A DNA stretch of 19,329 bases from an uncultured Collinsella sp. (GCA_958350755.1 CATWID010000035.1:1-19329), one strand, 5' to 3'. Numbered from the stretch's first letter, positions 1-7,246 are shown. Program-made: numbers and translations. Notes: a model not told the origin generated them from the sequence alone.

Positions 1-713
1 CGGCCAAACCTATGGTGGTCGCGGCCGACCTGATGGCGCAGGCCGAGCACGATCCGCTGGCAGCCTGCTATCTGGTGACCTGCGACGAGCAGTTTGCGCG
101 CGAGGTCGAGGCCGGCATCGACATCCTGGTGGCGCAGTCCCCGCGCGCCGAGATCACGCGCGCCTCGCTCGATAACGAGGGCACCATCGTGGTTGCCGCC
201 GACATGGCTGCCGCCGTCGAGGCCGTGAACACCGTGGCGCCCGAGCACCTTGAGCTGCACTGCAAGGACGCGATGGGCCTGCTCGGCGGCATTCGCAACG
301 CCGGCGCCATCTTTGTGGGCGCTTGGAGCTCCGAGCCGCTCGGCGATTACGTCGCCGGCCCCAACCACACGCTGCCGACCGGCGGCACGGCCATGTTCTC
401 CAACCCGCTTTCGGTCGAAGAGTTCGTTAAGCGCTCGAGCGTTATCTGCTATACGCCCGAGGGCCTGCTCTCCGACGCTCCCGCTACGCAGCGCCTGGCC
501 GAGGCCGAGGGTCTGTGGGCACACGCGCTTTCGGCCGCACTGCGCCGCCGCGTGTTGGAGCAGGGCGAGGATGCCGTGAGCGCCGAGTCGCTCGCCGCGG
601 CCGACCTGACCAAGGTTGCCTGGCCGGGCGACGCCGTGGCGACGGTTGCCGAGGGCGTGGACCTGGCGGCTGCAAGCGCGGATGGCGCCGGCGCGACTGG
701 CAAGGAGGCCTAA
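1..713 (+). CDS. hisD: Histidinol dehydrogenase, C-terminal part (5' end outside window)
   Basis: HisD oxidises L-histidinol to L-histidine in two NAD-dependent steps, the last reactions of histidine synthesis, in the cytoplasm. The frame is open from the left edge (reading Ala-Lys-Pro from base 3), so about 236 C-terminal residues of a protein usually near 430 are present. Visible family marks are MAQAEHDP, which holds the Gln and His zinc ligands, APEHLEL with the catalytic Glu-His pair, GDYVAGPNHTLPTGG with the zinc-binding Asp, and EGLWAHA near the end with the last zinc-ligand His. It ends in TAA one base before the hisC start codon, with the hisC ribosome site inside its 3' end, so the two are probably co-translated. 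The C-terminal tail after the last His is Ala/Asp-rich and somewhat long. Identity is very secure; the true start cannot be seen. Confidence 0.97.
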   Translation, partial: AKPMVVAADLMAQAEHDPLAACYLVTCDEQFAREVEAGIDILVAQSPRAEITRASLDNEGTIVVAADMAAAVEAVNTVAPEHLELHCKDAMGLLGGIRNAGAIFVGAWSSEPLGDYVAGPNHTLPTGGTAMFSNPLSVEEFVKRSSVICYTPEGLLSDAPATQRLAEAEGLWAHALSAALRRRVLEQGEDAVSAESLAAADLTKVAWPGDAVATVAEGVDLAAASADGAGATGKEA

Positions 714-714
714 T

Positions 715-1830
715 ATGGCCGAACTCACGCCGCGCATGAAGGAGCTCGTCCAGCCCTACTTGGCCGGCATTGAGCCCTACGATCCCAACTTTACGCCCAC
801 GCGCATCAACCTTTCGGCAAACGAGAACACCTACCCCGTGCCGGCCGACGTGCGCGAGGCGGTTGATGCGGCGCTTGCCGCCACGCCGCTCAACCGCTAT
901 CCCGACCCCATGTCCAACGACCTGCGCGACGAGCTTGCCGCTTGGCATGGCGTGACGCGCGAGAATGTCTGCGTGGGCAACGGCGGCGACGAGCTGCTCT
1001 ATAACTACCTGTTGGCGTTTGGCGGCGCGGGACGGACCCTGCTCAACTGCCCGCCGTGCTTTAGCGAGTATGCGTTCTTTGCGTCGCTCTGTCAGACCGA
1101 GGTGCGCGACGTGTGGCGCGACCCCGCGACCTTTGAGCTCGACCAGGCAGCCGTGCTTGCGGCGGCGTCCGAGTGCAACCTGGCAATCGTGACCTCGCCC
1201 AACAACCCCACGGGTGACGTGGCACCGCTCGACTTTGTCGCGGCGCTGTGCGATGCGTGCCCCGGCATGGTCATGGTTGACGAGGCCTACGTGGAGTTTG
1301 CCGACGATTCGTTTGGCGCGGTCACCACGGCGCAGGGGCTTATCGCCGAGCATCCCAACCTGGTGATTCTGCATACGTTGTCCAAGGCGTTTGGCGCTGC
1401 CGGTACGCGTCTGGGTTACGTGATCGCGGCGCCGGAAGTCATCGACGTGTTCGCGGCGATTCGCCAGATCTATTCAGTTAACGTGCTGAGCCAGGCGGCA
1501 GCACTTGCCTGCGTGCGTGCCCGTGATGCCTACACGCCCGTGGTGGCACAGATCGCATCCGAGCGCGAGCGCGAGTTGTGCACCCTGCGCGCAATGGCTG
1601 CCGAGGGCATGCCCGTGGAGGCATGGCCGAGCGCGGCGAATTTTGTGCTCGTGCGCACGCCGCATGCCACGCGCGTGCGCGAGCGTCTGCGCGACGAGTA
1701 TTCGATTCTGGTGCGCGACTTTAGCTACGCGCCGGGGCTCGCGGACTGCCTGCGCATTACCGTGGGCACCCCGCAGGAAAACGACGAGGTGCTGGCCGCG
1801 TTTGCCGCGCTGGTGAAGGAGGAGATGTAG
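715..1830 (+). CDS. hisC: Histidinol-phosphate aminotransferase
   Basis: HisC transfers the amino group of glutamate to imidazole acetol phosphate, giving histidinol phosphate; it is a PLP enzyme of fold type I. The 371-residue length is normal for the family. Visible motifs are the N-terminal LSANENTYP substrate region, NRYPDP, the cofactor region VGNGGDELL, SPNNPTG, the VDEAYVEF strand, the PLP-lysine motif TLSKAFGAAGTRLGY (Lys224) and the C-terminal LRITVG phosphate-binding segment. ATG at 715 is chosen because it lies one base after the hisD stop and has AAGGAGG just upstream; an in-frame ATG at 616 would run back through hisD. It ends directly against the hisB start codon. Nothing looks damaged. 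Confidence 0.97.
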   Translation: MAELTPRMKELVQPYLAGIEPYDPNFTPTRINLSANENTYPVPADVREAVDAALAATPLNRYPDPMSNDLRDELAAWHGVTRENVCVGNGGDELLYNYLLAFGGAGRTLLNCPPCFSEYAFFASLCQTEVRDVWRDPATFELDQAAVLAAASECNLAIVTSPNNPTGDVAPLDFVAALCDACPGMVMVDEAYVEFADDSFGAVTTAQGLIAEHPNLVILHTLSKAFGAAGTRLGYVIAAPEVIDVFAAIRQIYSVNVLSQAAALACVRARDAYTPVVAQIASERERELCTLRAMAAEGMPVEAWPSAANFVLVRTPHATRVRERLRDEYSILVRDFSYAPGLADCLRITVGTPQENDEVLAAFAALVKEEM

Positions 1831-2418
1831 ATGGACCGCTATGCCGAGGTAACCCGCAAGACGGGCGAGACCGACATTGTCGTAAAGCTCGACCTGGACG
1901 GAAGCGGCGTGTGCGATATCTCGACCGGCGTGCCGTTTTTCGACCACATGCTCAACGCCTTTGGCCGCCATGGTCTGTTCGATCTGACGGTGCACGCGGT
2001 GGGCGACGTAGAGGTCGATGCGCACCACACCGTCGAGGACACGGGTATTGTGCTGGGCGAGGCGTTTTGTCAGGCGCTGGGCGACAAGGCGGGCATTACG
2101 CGCTTTGCCGACGCGGCGATCGCCATGGACGAGACGCTTGTGATGGCTGCTGTTGATATTTCGGGCCGCGGGCAGGCCTACTGCGAGCTGCCCGTGCCCA
2201 CCGAGCGCGTGGGCAGCTTTGATACCGAGCTGGCCGTCGAGTTCTTCTACGCCTTCGCGCGCGATGCCAAGCTCACGCTGCACGTTCGCGAACTGGCGGG
2301 CGGTAACTCGCATCACATTATCGAGGCCGCCTTTAAGGCCGTGGGCCGCACGATGCGCCACGCCTGCGAGCTCGATCCCCGCGTGCAGGGCATCCCCAGC
2401 ACCAAGGGCTCACTGTAA
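1831..2418 (+). CDS. hisB: Imidazoleglycerol-phosphate dehydratase (monofunctional)
   Basis: HisB removes water from imidazole glycerol phosphate to give imidazole acetol phosphate, using a dinuclear manganese site in a 24-mer. At 195 residues this is the dehydratase alone, without the N-terminal phosphatase half of the enterobacterial bifunctional HisB; a separate phosphatase is needed and is encoded at 5795-6706. The two metal-binding histidine motifs AHHTVED and SHHIIEA are present, as are the FFDHMLNAFGRHG start and the DPRVQGIPSTKGSL end typical of the family. The start ATG follows the hisC TAG without a gap and has GGAGGAG upstream, so translation is probably coupled. A hairpin-forming repeat separates it from hisH. 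Confidence 0.97.
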   Translation: MDRYAEVTRKTGETDIVVKLDLDGSGVCDISTGVPFFDHMLNAFGRHGLFDLTVHAVGDVEVDAHHTVEDTGIVLGEAFCQALGDKAGITRFADAAIAMDETLVMAAVDISGRGQAYCELPVPTERVGSFDTELAVEFFYAFARDAKLTLHVRELAGGNSHHIIEAAFKAVGRTMRHACELDPRVQGIPSTKGSL

Positions 2419-2431
2419 CCGTCACAAGGGT

Positions 2432-2472
2432 AAAACCACCACGAAGGTGCCTGTCCCCTTTGTGGTGGTTTT
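2432..2472. repeat. 16-bp hairpin repeat between hisB and hisH
   Basis: The arms AAAACCACCACGAAGG and CCTTTGTGGTGGTTTT pair over 16 bp (one G-T pair on the plus strand) around the 9-base loop TGCCTGTCC. It starts 13 bases after the hisB stop and ends 25 bases before the hisH start. Each arm ends in four A or T bases, so either strand could give a terminator-like RNA with a short U run. The layout fits a dispersed palindromic repeat, a partial terminator or attenuator, or an RNA processing site within the operon. The pairing is read directly; the function is not known. Confidence 0.75.
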
Positions 2473-2497
2473 GGACAAAGAGAAGAGGGAGGGTCGC

Positions 2498-3199
2498 GTG
2501 GGCGAACCGAAGATCGTGGTGGTCGACTACCACAAGGGCAACTTGTCGAGCGTCGTGCGCGGGCTTGCGCGCGCCGGTGCCGCCGCCTGTACATCGGACG
2601 ACCCGGAGCAAATCCGCCGCGCCGACGGCCTGGTCATTCCGGGCGTGGGCGCGTTCTATGACGCGATCGCCTTTATGCGCCAGAGCGGCGAGGAGGCGGC
2701 CGTGCTCGATGCCGTTGCCGCCGGAGCTCCGCTGCTCGGCATCTGCCTGGGCCTTCAGCTGTTTTTTGAGCGCGGCGACGAGGGCGTTCCTGCGGGCGAG
2801 GGCATGGCTGCAGACGGCAGCACCCCTGAGCAGTCTGGCAGCCCCTGGGTCGATGGCCTGGGCATCATGCGCGGCTCGTGCACGCGCTTGGAGTCGAGCC
2901 GCCTGAAGGTGCCGCACGTGGGCTGGGACCAGGTGCACATGACGCCCGCCGGTTCGGCCGATCCGTTGCTCGCCGGTTTTGCCGAGGGTGCCAACATGTA
3001 CTTCACCCACAGCTACGCGGTGGCCGACGACGCCGATGCCGCTGATGTTTTGGCGCGCACGCACTACACGCGGAGCTTCCCGTGCATCGCGCGTCACGGC
3101 AACGCGTGGGGCTGTCAGTTCCATCCCGAGAAATCCTCCGCGCTTGGTCAGCGCATCCTTAAGAACTTCGTCAACATCGTCGAGGAGGTTGGCCGATGA
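2498..3199 (+). CDS. hisH: Imidazole glycerol phosphate synthase, glutaminase subunit
   Basis: HisH is a class I glutamine amidotransferase that feeds ammonia to HisF for closing the imidazole ring. The nucleophile lies in GICLGLQLFF (Cys83) and the His-Glu pair of the triad in FHPEKS (His209, Glu211). PGVGAF and VPHVGWDQV are further family marks. GTG at 2498 is chosen because it starts the conserved KIVVVDYHKGN strand directly and has GAGGGAGGG at the right distance; the longer open frame would cross the hairpin repeat and hisB. At 233 residues it is a little longer than many HisH proteins, the extra being a Gly/Ser-rich insert around residues 95-115 after the Cys loop. Its TGA overlaps the hisA start as ATGA. 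Confidence 0.96.
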   Translation: MGEPKIVVVDYHKGNLSSVVRGLARAGAAACTSDDPEQIRRADGLVIPGVGAFYDAIAFMRQSGEEAAVLDAVAAGAPLLGICLGLQLFFERGDEGVPAGEGMAADGSTPEQSGSPWVDGLGIMRGSCTRLESSRLKVPHVGWDQVHMTPAGSADPLLAGFAEGANMYFTHSYAVADDADAADVLARTHYTRSFPCIARHGNAWGCQFHPEKSSALGQRILKNFVNIVEEVGR

Positions 3200-3939
3200 T
3201 CCTGTTTCCTGCAATCGATTTGATCGGCGGCAAGGTCGTGCGCCTGGAGTGCGGCGACCGGAGCCGCTGCAAGGTATATTCCGACGACCCCGTGGCCGTC
3301 GCCCGCTCGTTTGCCGAGCAGGGCGCGAGCTGGGTGCATGTCGTCGACCTGTCCGCTGCCTTTGGCGAGGACGAGGACGCGTGCGCTGCCAACTCGGCGG
3401 CGATTAAGGCCATCTGCAGCGTCGACGGCCTGTCCGTGGACGTGGGCGGCGGCGTTCGCTCGCTCGCGCGCATCGACGAGCTGGCCGGCTACGGCGCGCG
3501 TCGCATCGCACTGGGCACCGTGCTGGTGACTGAGCCGGGTTTTGCCGAGGTGGCGGCCCAAGGCTTTGGCGAGTTACTGGTGGCAGACATTGCCGCCCGT
3601 GACGGCCAGGTCAAGGTGAATGGTTGGCGCGACGGCGCGGGTGTGGCGCTCGACGACGCCGTGGCGCAGCTCACCGAGCTGGGCTTTAAGCATCTGGTGT
3701 ATACCGACATCGCGCGCGATGGCATGCAGACGGGCATCGACGTGGCGGCGTATCGCCATGTGGCCGAGGTCGCGGGCTTTCCCGTCGTGGCTTCGGGCGG
3801 CATCTCGACGCTCGACGATATCCGCGCACTGGCCGCGGTGGGCGAGGATGCCATCGAGGGTGCCATTACCGGTCGTGCGCTCTACGAGGGCAACTTTACG
3901 CTGGCCCAGGCGTTGGCCGCCGCCCGAGGGAAGGAGTAG
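3196..3939 (+). CDS. hisA: ProFAR isomerase (phosphoribosylformimino-AICAR-phosphate isomerase)
   Basis: HisA is a TIM barrel that carries out the Amadori-type isomerisation of ProFAR to PRFAR, just before the HisHF step. Visible marks are the first-strand acid in FPAIDLIGGKVVRL, the DVGGGVRS phosphate loop, the second catalytic acid in YTDIARDGMQTG, ASGGISTLDD and the final AITGRALYEG. The 247-residue length is normal. The ATG overlaps the hisH stop by four bases (ATGA) and a GAGGAGG site lies inside the hisH end, so coupled translation is likely. In some actinobacteria HisA is replaced by a bifunctional PriA; from sequence alone a second trp-pathway activity cannot be excluded, but a HisA-only role is the simpler reading in this operon. 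Confidence 0.94.
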   Translation: MILFPAIDLIGGKVVRLECGDRSRCKVYSDDPVAVARSFAEQGASWVHVVDLSAAFGEDEDACAANSAAIKAICSVDGLSVDVGGGVRSLARIDELAGYGARRIALGTVLVTEPGFAEVAAQGFGELLVADIAARDGQVKVNGWRDGAGVALDDAVAQLTELGFKHLVYTDIARDGMQTGIDVAAYRHVAEVAGFPVVASGGISTLDDIRALAAVGEDAIEGAITGRALYEGNFTLAQALAAARGKE

Positions 3940-3942
3940 CCC

Positions 3943-4725
3943 ATGCTTGCCAAACGCGTGATTCCCTGTCTGGATGTTAAGGACGGCCGCGTGGTCAAGG
4001 GCGTCAACTTTGTGAGCCTGCGCGATGCTGGCGACCCGGTGGAGCTGGCGCGCGCCTACGACCGCGAGGGTGCAGACGAGGTCGTCTTCCTGGACATTAC
4101 CGCGACGAGCGACAACCGCGCGACGACCATCGAGATGGCGGCGCACGCGGCCGAGGAGCTCGCTATTCCCTACACCGTGGGCGGTGGCTTTCGCGACCTT
4201 GCGGGCATGCGAACGATGGTGGCGGCCGGTGCCGACAAGGTATCGCTCAACTCTGCCGCCGTGCGCGACCCGTCGCTGATCAGCCAAGCTGCCGCGGCGT
4301 TTGGCAGCCAGGCCGTGGTCGTGGCGATCGATGCCAAGCGCGTCGGCCTGCCTGGGCAGCCGGATGCCGACAAGTGGGAGGTCTTTACCGCGGGAGGCCG
4401 CAATGCCACGGGTATCGACGCGGTGGCGTGGGCCGAGGAGGCGGCTCGCCGCGGCGCCGGCGAGATCTTGCTGACCAGCATGGACCGCGACGGCACCAAG
4501 GCCGGCTTTGACCTGGCACTCACCCGCGCCGTGGCGCGTGCGGTGCCGATTCCCGTCATCGCGAGCGGTGGCGTGGGCACGCTCGAGCATTTTGCCGAGG
4601 GCGTGATCGAGGGCGAAGCCGACGCCGTGCTGGCGGCCAGCGTCTTTCACTTTGGAACCTTCAGCATTCGCGAAGTCAAAGAATATATGGCCTCTCAAGG
4701 CATCCCTGTCAGGTTGGACTTCTAG
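3943..4725 (+). CDS. hisF: Imidazole glycerol phosphate synthase, cyclase subunit
   Basis: HisF takes PRFAR and ammonia from HisH and makes imidazole glycerol phosphate and AICAR, the link to purine synthesis. The TIM barrel shows both catalytic aspartates: CLDVKDGRVVKG near residue 11 and VVAIDAKR near residue 130. Other marks are FLDITATSD, YTVGGGFRD, LLTSMDRDGTKAGFD, VIASGGVGTLEHF and the C-terminal end GIPVRLDF. The 260-residue length is usual. It begins three bases after the hisA stop with GGGAAGGAG upstream. After it the operon has a 143-base gap to hisI that holds a palindrome. Confidence 0.97.
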   Translation: MLAKRVIPCLDVKDGRVVKGVNFVSLRDAGDPVELARAYDREGADEVVFLDITATSDNRATTIEMAAHAAEELAIPYTVGGGFRDLAGMRTMVAAGADKVSLNSAAVRDPSLISQAAAAFGSQAVVVAIDAKRVGLPGQPDADKWEVFTAGGRNATGIDAVAWAEEAARRGAGEILLTSMDRDGTKAGFDLALTRAVARAVPIPVIASGGVGTLEHFAEGVIEGEADAVLAASVFHFGTFSIREVKEYMASQGIPVRLDF

Positions 4726-4744
4726 CGCTGCGGCTTGCCCAGGC

Positions 4745-4799
4745 GCCCGACCTTCCGGCTCCAACCCTCCTCGCGTACTTTAAGTACGCGTCGTCGGGC
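4745..4799. repeat. Nested palindrome between hisF and hisI
   Basis: The core CGCGTACTT-T-AAGTACGCG is a perfect 9-bp inverted repeat (4772-4790). It is enclosed by GCCCGAC (4745-4751) pairing with GTCGGGC (4793-4799), with the bases between free to form a side loop. No U run follows on the plus strand, so it does not look like a normal terminator. It may be a dispersed repeat or an RNA stability element that sets apart hisI-hisE from the upstream genes. Only the pairing is seen; the role is inferred. Confidence 0.65.
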
Positions 4800-4868
4800 T
4801 TGTCGCTCGGAATCTCGGGCACCTGGACAACCCTCGCCGACCTGCGAAGTTTGAATTTGGGGAGAGAA

Positions 4869-5207
4869 ATGGAAGAGATAACCGATCCTTCAAAACTTAC
4901 GTACGACGCCCGCGGGCTGATTCCTTGCGTGGTTCAGCAGTATGACACCGGTGAGGTGCTTATGGTTGCTTGGATGAACGAGGAATCGGTGGGGCTGACG
5001 CTCAAGACCGGGACCACGTGGTTTTGGAGTCGCAGCCGTCAGGAGCTCTGGAACAAGGGCGCGACGAGTGACAACATGCAGGAGGTCAAGGAGCTCTGGG
5101 CCGACTGCGATAGCGATACGCTGCTGGTCAAGGTGGACTCACCGGGCCCGGCCTGCCATACCGGCAACCGTACCTGCTTCTTTAAGCGCGTGGAAGGGGG
5201 AGTGTGA
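4869..5207 (+). CDS. hisI: Phosphoribosyl-AMP cyclohydrolase
   Basis: HisI opens the purine ring of phosphoribosyl-AMP, the third step of the pathway. The 112-residue protein shows the whole family core: the TGEVLMVAWMNEESV segment, the catalytic block WFWSRSRQELWNKG, DCDSDTLLVKVD with the metal-binding Asp residues, and GPACHTGNRTCFF with the zinc cysteines. It is a stand-alone HisI, not the HisIE fusion seen in many bacteria. ATG at 4869 is preferred over an upstream in-frame codon at 4800 because GGGGAG lies just before it and the upstream stretch falls in the palindrome region. Its TGA overlaps the next start codon by one base. Confidence 0.96.
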   Translation: MEEITDPSKLTYDARGLIPCVVQQYDTGEVLMVAWMNEESVGLTLKTGTTWFWSRSRQELWNKGATSDNMQEVKELWADCDSDTLLVKVDSPGPACHTGNRTCFFKRVEGGV

Positions 5208-5434
5208 TGAAAGTCGTGACGCCGTTCGAGGTCGCCGACTGCAACACCGAGCTCCTCCGCGCGGGCGTGCCATGCCGCGTGCACCTGACTGATGCCTGCG
5301 GGGCGCAGTCGCTTTGGCTCGAGGCCGAGAAGGAAAGGCTCAATGAGGCCCATGCCGTCATCGTCGAGTTCTTTGAGAAAAAGGGCGCAAAGCCTCGGTT
5401 CGATGAGACCGGTACCTACTTTACGCTGCAGTAA
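5207..5434 (+). CDS. Small conserved-looking protein inside the his operon (possible RDAC family)
   Basis: This 75-residue protein sits between hisI and hisE. The ATG overlaps the hisI TGA by one base (TGATG) and GGAAGGGGGAG lies upstream, so it is clearly part of the operon. The sequence has a mid-protein HLTDACGAQSLWLE segment, then a predicted helix (residues ~40-60, rich in Glu/Lys/Ala) and a short C-terminal strand ending in YFTLQ. The TDACGAQS block resembles, from memory, a small Firmicutes and actinobacterial family named for an RDAC motif; I could not test this. It has no signal peptide, no membrane segment and only two or three cysteines. Function is unknown; position suggests a link to the HisI or HisE step, but hitch-hiking is equally possible. 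That it is a real gene is well supported by spacing and codon use. Confidence 0.8.
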   Translation: MKVVTPFEVADCNTELLRAGVPCRVHLTDACGAQSLWLEAEKERLNEAHAVIVEFFEKKGAKPRFDETGTYFTLQ

Positions 5435-5449
5435 CGAGAGGAAATAACC

Positions 5450-5767
5450 ATGGGAGTCAGAACAGCTAACGTGCAGCCGGGAAACATCGGTGAGACGCTG
5501 ACGGGACTGGCCGAGGTGATTCACGGCCGTCGCGATGCGCCGCCGCAGGAGAGCTATTCCGCGCGTCTGCTGACCGACGTCGAGGACGAGCTGCTCAAGA
5601 AGCTTGCCGAGGAGGCGAGCGAGGTGATCATGGCCTGCAAGGATAACGACCACGATCACATCCGCTACGAGGCCGGCGACCTGATCTACCACCTGCTCGT
5701 GACGCTCGAGCGCTACGGCATCACCCTCGACGAACTGGCCGGCGAACTCAACGCCCGCCGCCACTAG
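5450..5767 (+). CDS. hisE: Phosphoribosyl-ATP pyrophosphatase
   Basis: HisE hydrolyses phosphoribosyl-ATP to phosphoribosyl-AMP and pyrophosphate, the second step of the pathway. It belongs to the all-alpha MazG-like fold; the metal-binding acids are in KLAEEASEVIMA and EAGDLIYHLLV, the EExxE/ExxD pattern of the group. The 105-residue length is normal. It begins 15 bases after the small gene, with GAGAGGAAA upstream. It is the last gene of the operon: a convergent gene starts its stop codon 27 bases further on. No clear plus-strand terminator hairpin is visible at this junction. Confidence 0.95.
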   Translation: MGVRTANVQPGNIGETLTGLAEVIHGRRDAPPQESYSARLLTDVEDELLKKLAEEASEVIMACKDNDHDHIRYEAGDLIYHLLVTLERYGITLDELAGELNARRH

Positions 5768-5795
5768 TCATTGGGGACGTTCTTAAACGACTAGT
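5763..5795. repeat. 33-base ACTAGT-bounded repeat-like sequence at the hisE/phosphatase junction
   Basis: The palindromic hexamer ACTAGT occurs at 5763-5768 and 5790-5795, enclosing CATTGGGGACG and TTCTTAAACG. It spans the convergent gap and overlaps the hisE stop codon. A related start (ACTAGTC followed by TTTTTGGGACG) lies after the exopolyphosphatase gene at 16624, also at a convergent junction. This suggests a family of short sequences placed at gene ends. Within the window only the two partial matches support it. Confidence 0.45.
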
Positions 5796-6706
5796 TAGGC
5801 GAGGGGCGTGGATTCCCATTCGCCGGTGGGGTGGGGGATATCGAAGGCCCGGTAGCCGCAGTCGTAGGCGTGGGCCTGGGCCTCGCGGATGTTCCAGCAG
5901 ATGTCGCAGGCGCGGTGCGCGTCCGAGCCAAAGGTGATGGGCACCTCGGCATGGGCGAAGCGGCGCAACAGCCCGGTCGCGGGGTAGTAATCGTCGAGCC
6001 CCTTGCGCGGTGCGGCGGTCGAGACCTCAACGCGGCGACCCGTATCGTGGGCGCATTCGGCCATCTGCTCCCAAAACGGCGCGGGGTCAAAGTCGGGTGC
6101 AAAGCCGTCCTTCGAAAAGCGCATGACCAGGTCGGGATGGGCCATCGCGTCAAAGTTGAGTGAGCTTTCGCAAGCACGGCACCAGTCATCGACGTAGCAC
6201 TCCCACACGCCGCGCACGCCTAAGTTTTCCCAAACATGCAGGTTGGTATCGTCGTCGATCCAACCGCAAAGGGAATCGGGTGTATCGGGGCGCGCGACGT
6301 CCTCTGTCCCTGCCGTGCCCGCGGCGCCTGCCGCAATATCGCCCGGGTTGCCAATCCAGTGCACGCTGCCCAGACGTACGACGGCGCCCTGGGACCAGTG
6401 CTCTACCAAGGGCTCGCAGCCCTCGTACCAATCGCATTCAAAACCGTAGATAAAGGTGAGCTCCGGCGCAATCTGCGCGGCGAGTTTGCGGGCGTCCTCA
6501 AAGGACAAACGATGTGCCGGCAAGTCGCCCTTGACGACCTGCACCTCGCAGTTAGCATCCATACTGGCGGGCAGGGTAAGGTGGTCGGTCGAGACCATGA
6601 CGCGGCAGCCGGCGGCAGCAGCGGCACGGACGTTGTCCTCGAACGAGGCGTGCCCGTCCGAGAACGAGGTATGAGTATGGCAATCGACCAGCGGGCAGGC
6701 GGGCAT
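5795..6706 (-). CDS. hisK: PHP-family histidinol-phosphatase
   Basis: This PHP-domain phosphoesterase most likely removes phosphate from histidinol phosphate, the step that the adjacent operon lacks. The metal-binding set is visible in order: DCHTHTSFSDGH (His10, His12), MVSTDHL, YGFECDWYEG, GSVHWIG, MAHPDLVMRF and near the end FGSDAHRACD. The start at 6706 gives 303 residues and is chosen because AAGGAG lies five bases before it and the PHP strand starts at once; an in-frame codon at 6772 would add 22 unrelated residues. A middle insert (about residues 115-140, Gly/Ala/Asp-rich) is not part of the core fold. It converges on hisE. Gene names hisK and hisJ are both used for this family. Another PHP phosphoesterase activity is possible, but the location next to the his operon makes the histidinol role the best reading. 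Confidence 0.88.
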   Translation of the reverse strand: MPACPLVDCHTHTSFSDGHASFEDNVRAAAAAGCRVMVSTDHLTLPASMDANCEVQVVKGDLPAHRLSFEDARKLAAQIAPELTFIYGFECDWYEGCEPLVEHWSQGAVVRLGSVHWIGNPGDIAAGAAGTAGTEDVARPDTPDSLCGWIDDDTNLHVWENLGVRGVWECYVDDWCRACESSLNFDAMAHPDLVMRFSKDGFAPDFDPAPFWEQMAECAHDTGRRVEVSTAAPRKGLDDYYPATGLLRRFAHAEVPITFGSDAHRACDICWNIREAQAHAYDCGYRAFDIPHPTGEWESTPLA

Positions 6707-6826
6707 GGCGACTCCTTTGCATTTGGTGAATCCGCTCCATTGTAATGGTGCAGCTCTCAACACGCCGCGCACGCCGGGTGCCGAAATCGAGTGGAAAGGC
6801 GGGGCGGCGCGTGCCGGCGCCGGCGA

Positions 6827-7246
6827 CTACTTGCTTCGTGCCGCCGCGCGTTTGGCCTGCACTGTTACCATCGCGTGTCTCACGGCGGTGATGGGGCGAT
6901 AGCGGATCATACGCGGTCCCGACCAACGCATAACCTCGCGGATCTTCTCGCGCATGGCAGGCCGGTAACAATGCGAAGGACATGCCGAGCAAAATGTCTT
7001 GGTGCCCATGTGCGGGCAGTGCTCAATGCGCGCGATGGCGTATTTCTGCAGCTCGGCGCATTCGGGGCAGAGCGTAATGGTTCGAAGGCCGAGTTTCACG
7101 CGCACGGACTCATCGTCGCCAGCCTGTTCGACCACATGCCCGCCGCCATGATGCCCACGACACCACAGCGCAATCATCTGCGACACCATTTGGGCCTCAC
7201 GCTCACGTTTGCGTGCTAGCTCCGGTGTGTCGACTGGGCGCGCCAT
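6827..7246 (-). CDS. YgbA-type cysteine-rich protein (nitrous oxide-stimulated promoter family)
   Basis: The 139-residue protein matches, from memory, the family around E. coli YgbA, whose promoter responds to nitrogen oxides; its biochemical role is not settled. The seven cysteines are at 29, 60, 63, 77, 86, 89 and 93, arranged as CRGHH, CPEC, HCPH and FCSACPSHCY, a pattern suited to binding a metal or an iron-sulfur cluster. The following KIREVMRWSGPRMIRYRP block is the other family mark. Its ATG shares one base with the stop of the ABC transporter gene upstream (TAATG on the minus strand), so it is translated with that gene. There is no signal peptide or membrane helix. Longer frames that reach back into the transporter gene are not credible. 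Confidence 0.82.
   Translation of the reverse strand: MARPVDTPELARKREREAQMVSQMIALWCRGHHGGGHVVEQAGDDESVRVKLGLRTITLCPECAELQKYAIARIEHCPHMGTKTFCSACPSHCYRPAMREKIREVMRWSGPRMIRYRPITAVRHAMVTVQAKRAAARSK

Noticed and set aside
3574..4764. Long minus-strand open frame opposite hisA and hisF
   Set aside because: His/Arg/Ala/Gly-rich composition typical of a mirror frame, no motifs, no ribosome site.
6707..6826. Promoter for the phosphatase gene (TACAAT on the minus strand near 6740)
   Set aside because: A -10-like box exists, but no -35 box lies at a fitting distance, and the gap could also be read through from the exporter operon.
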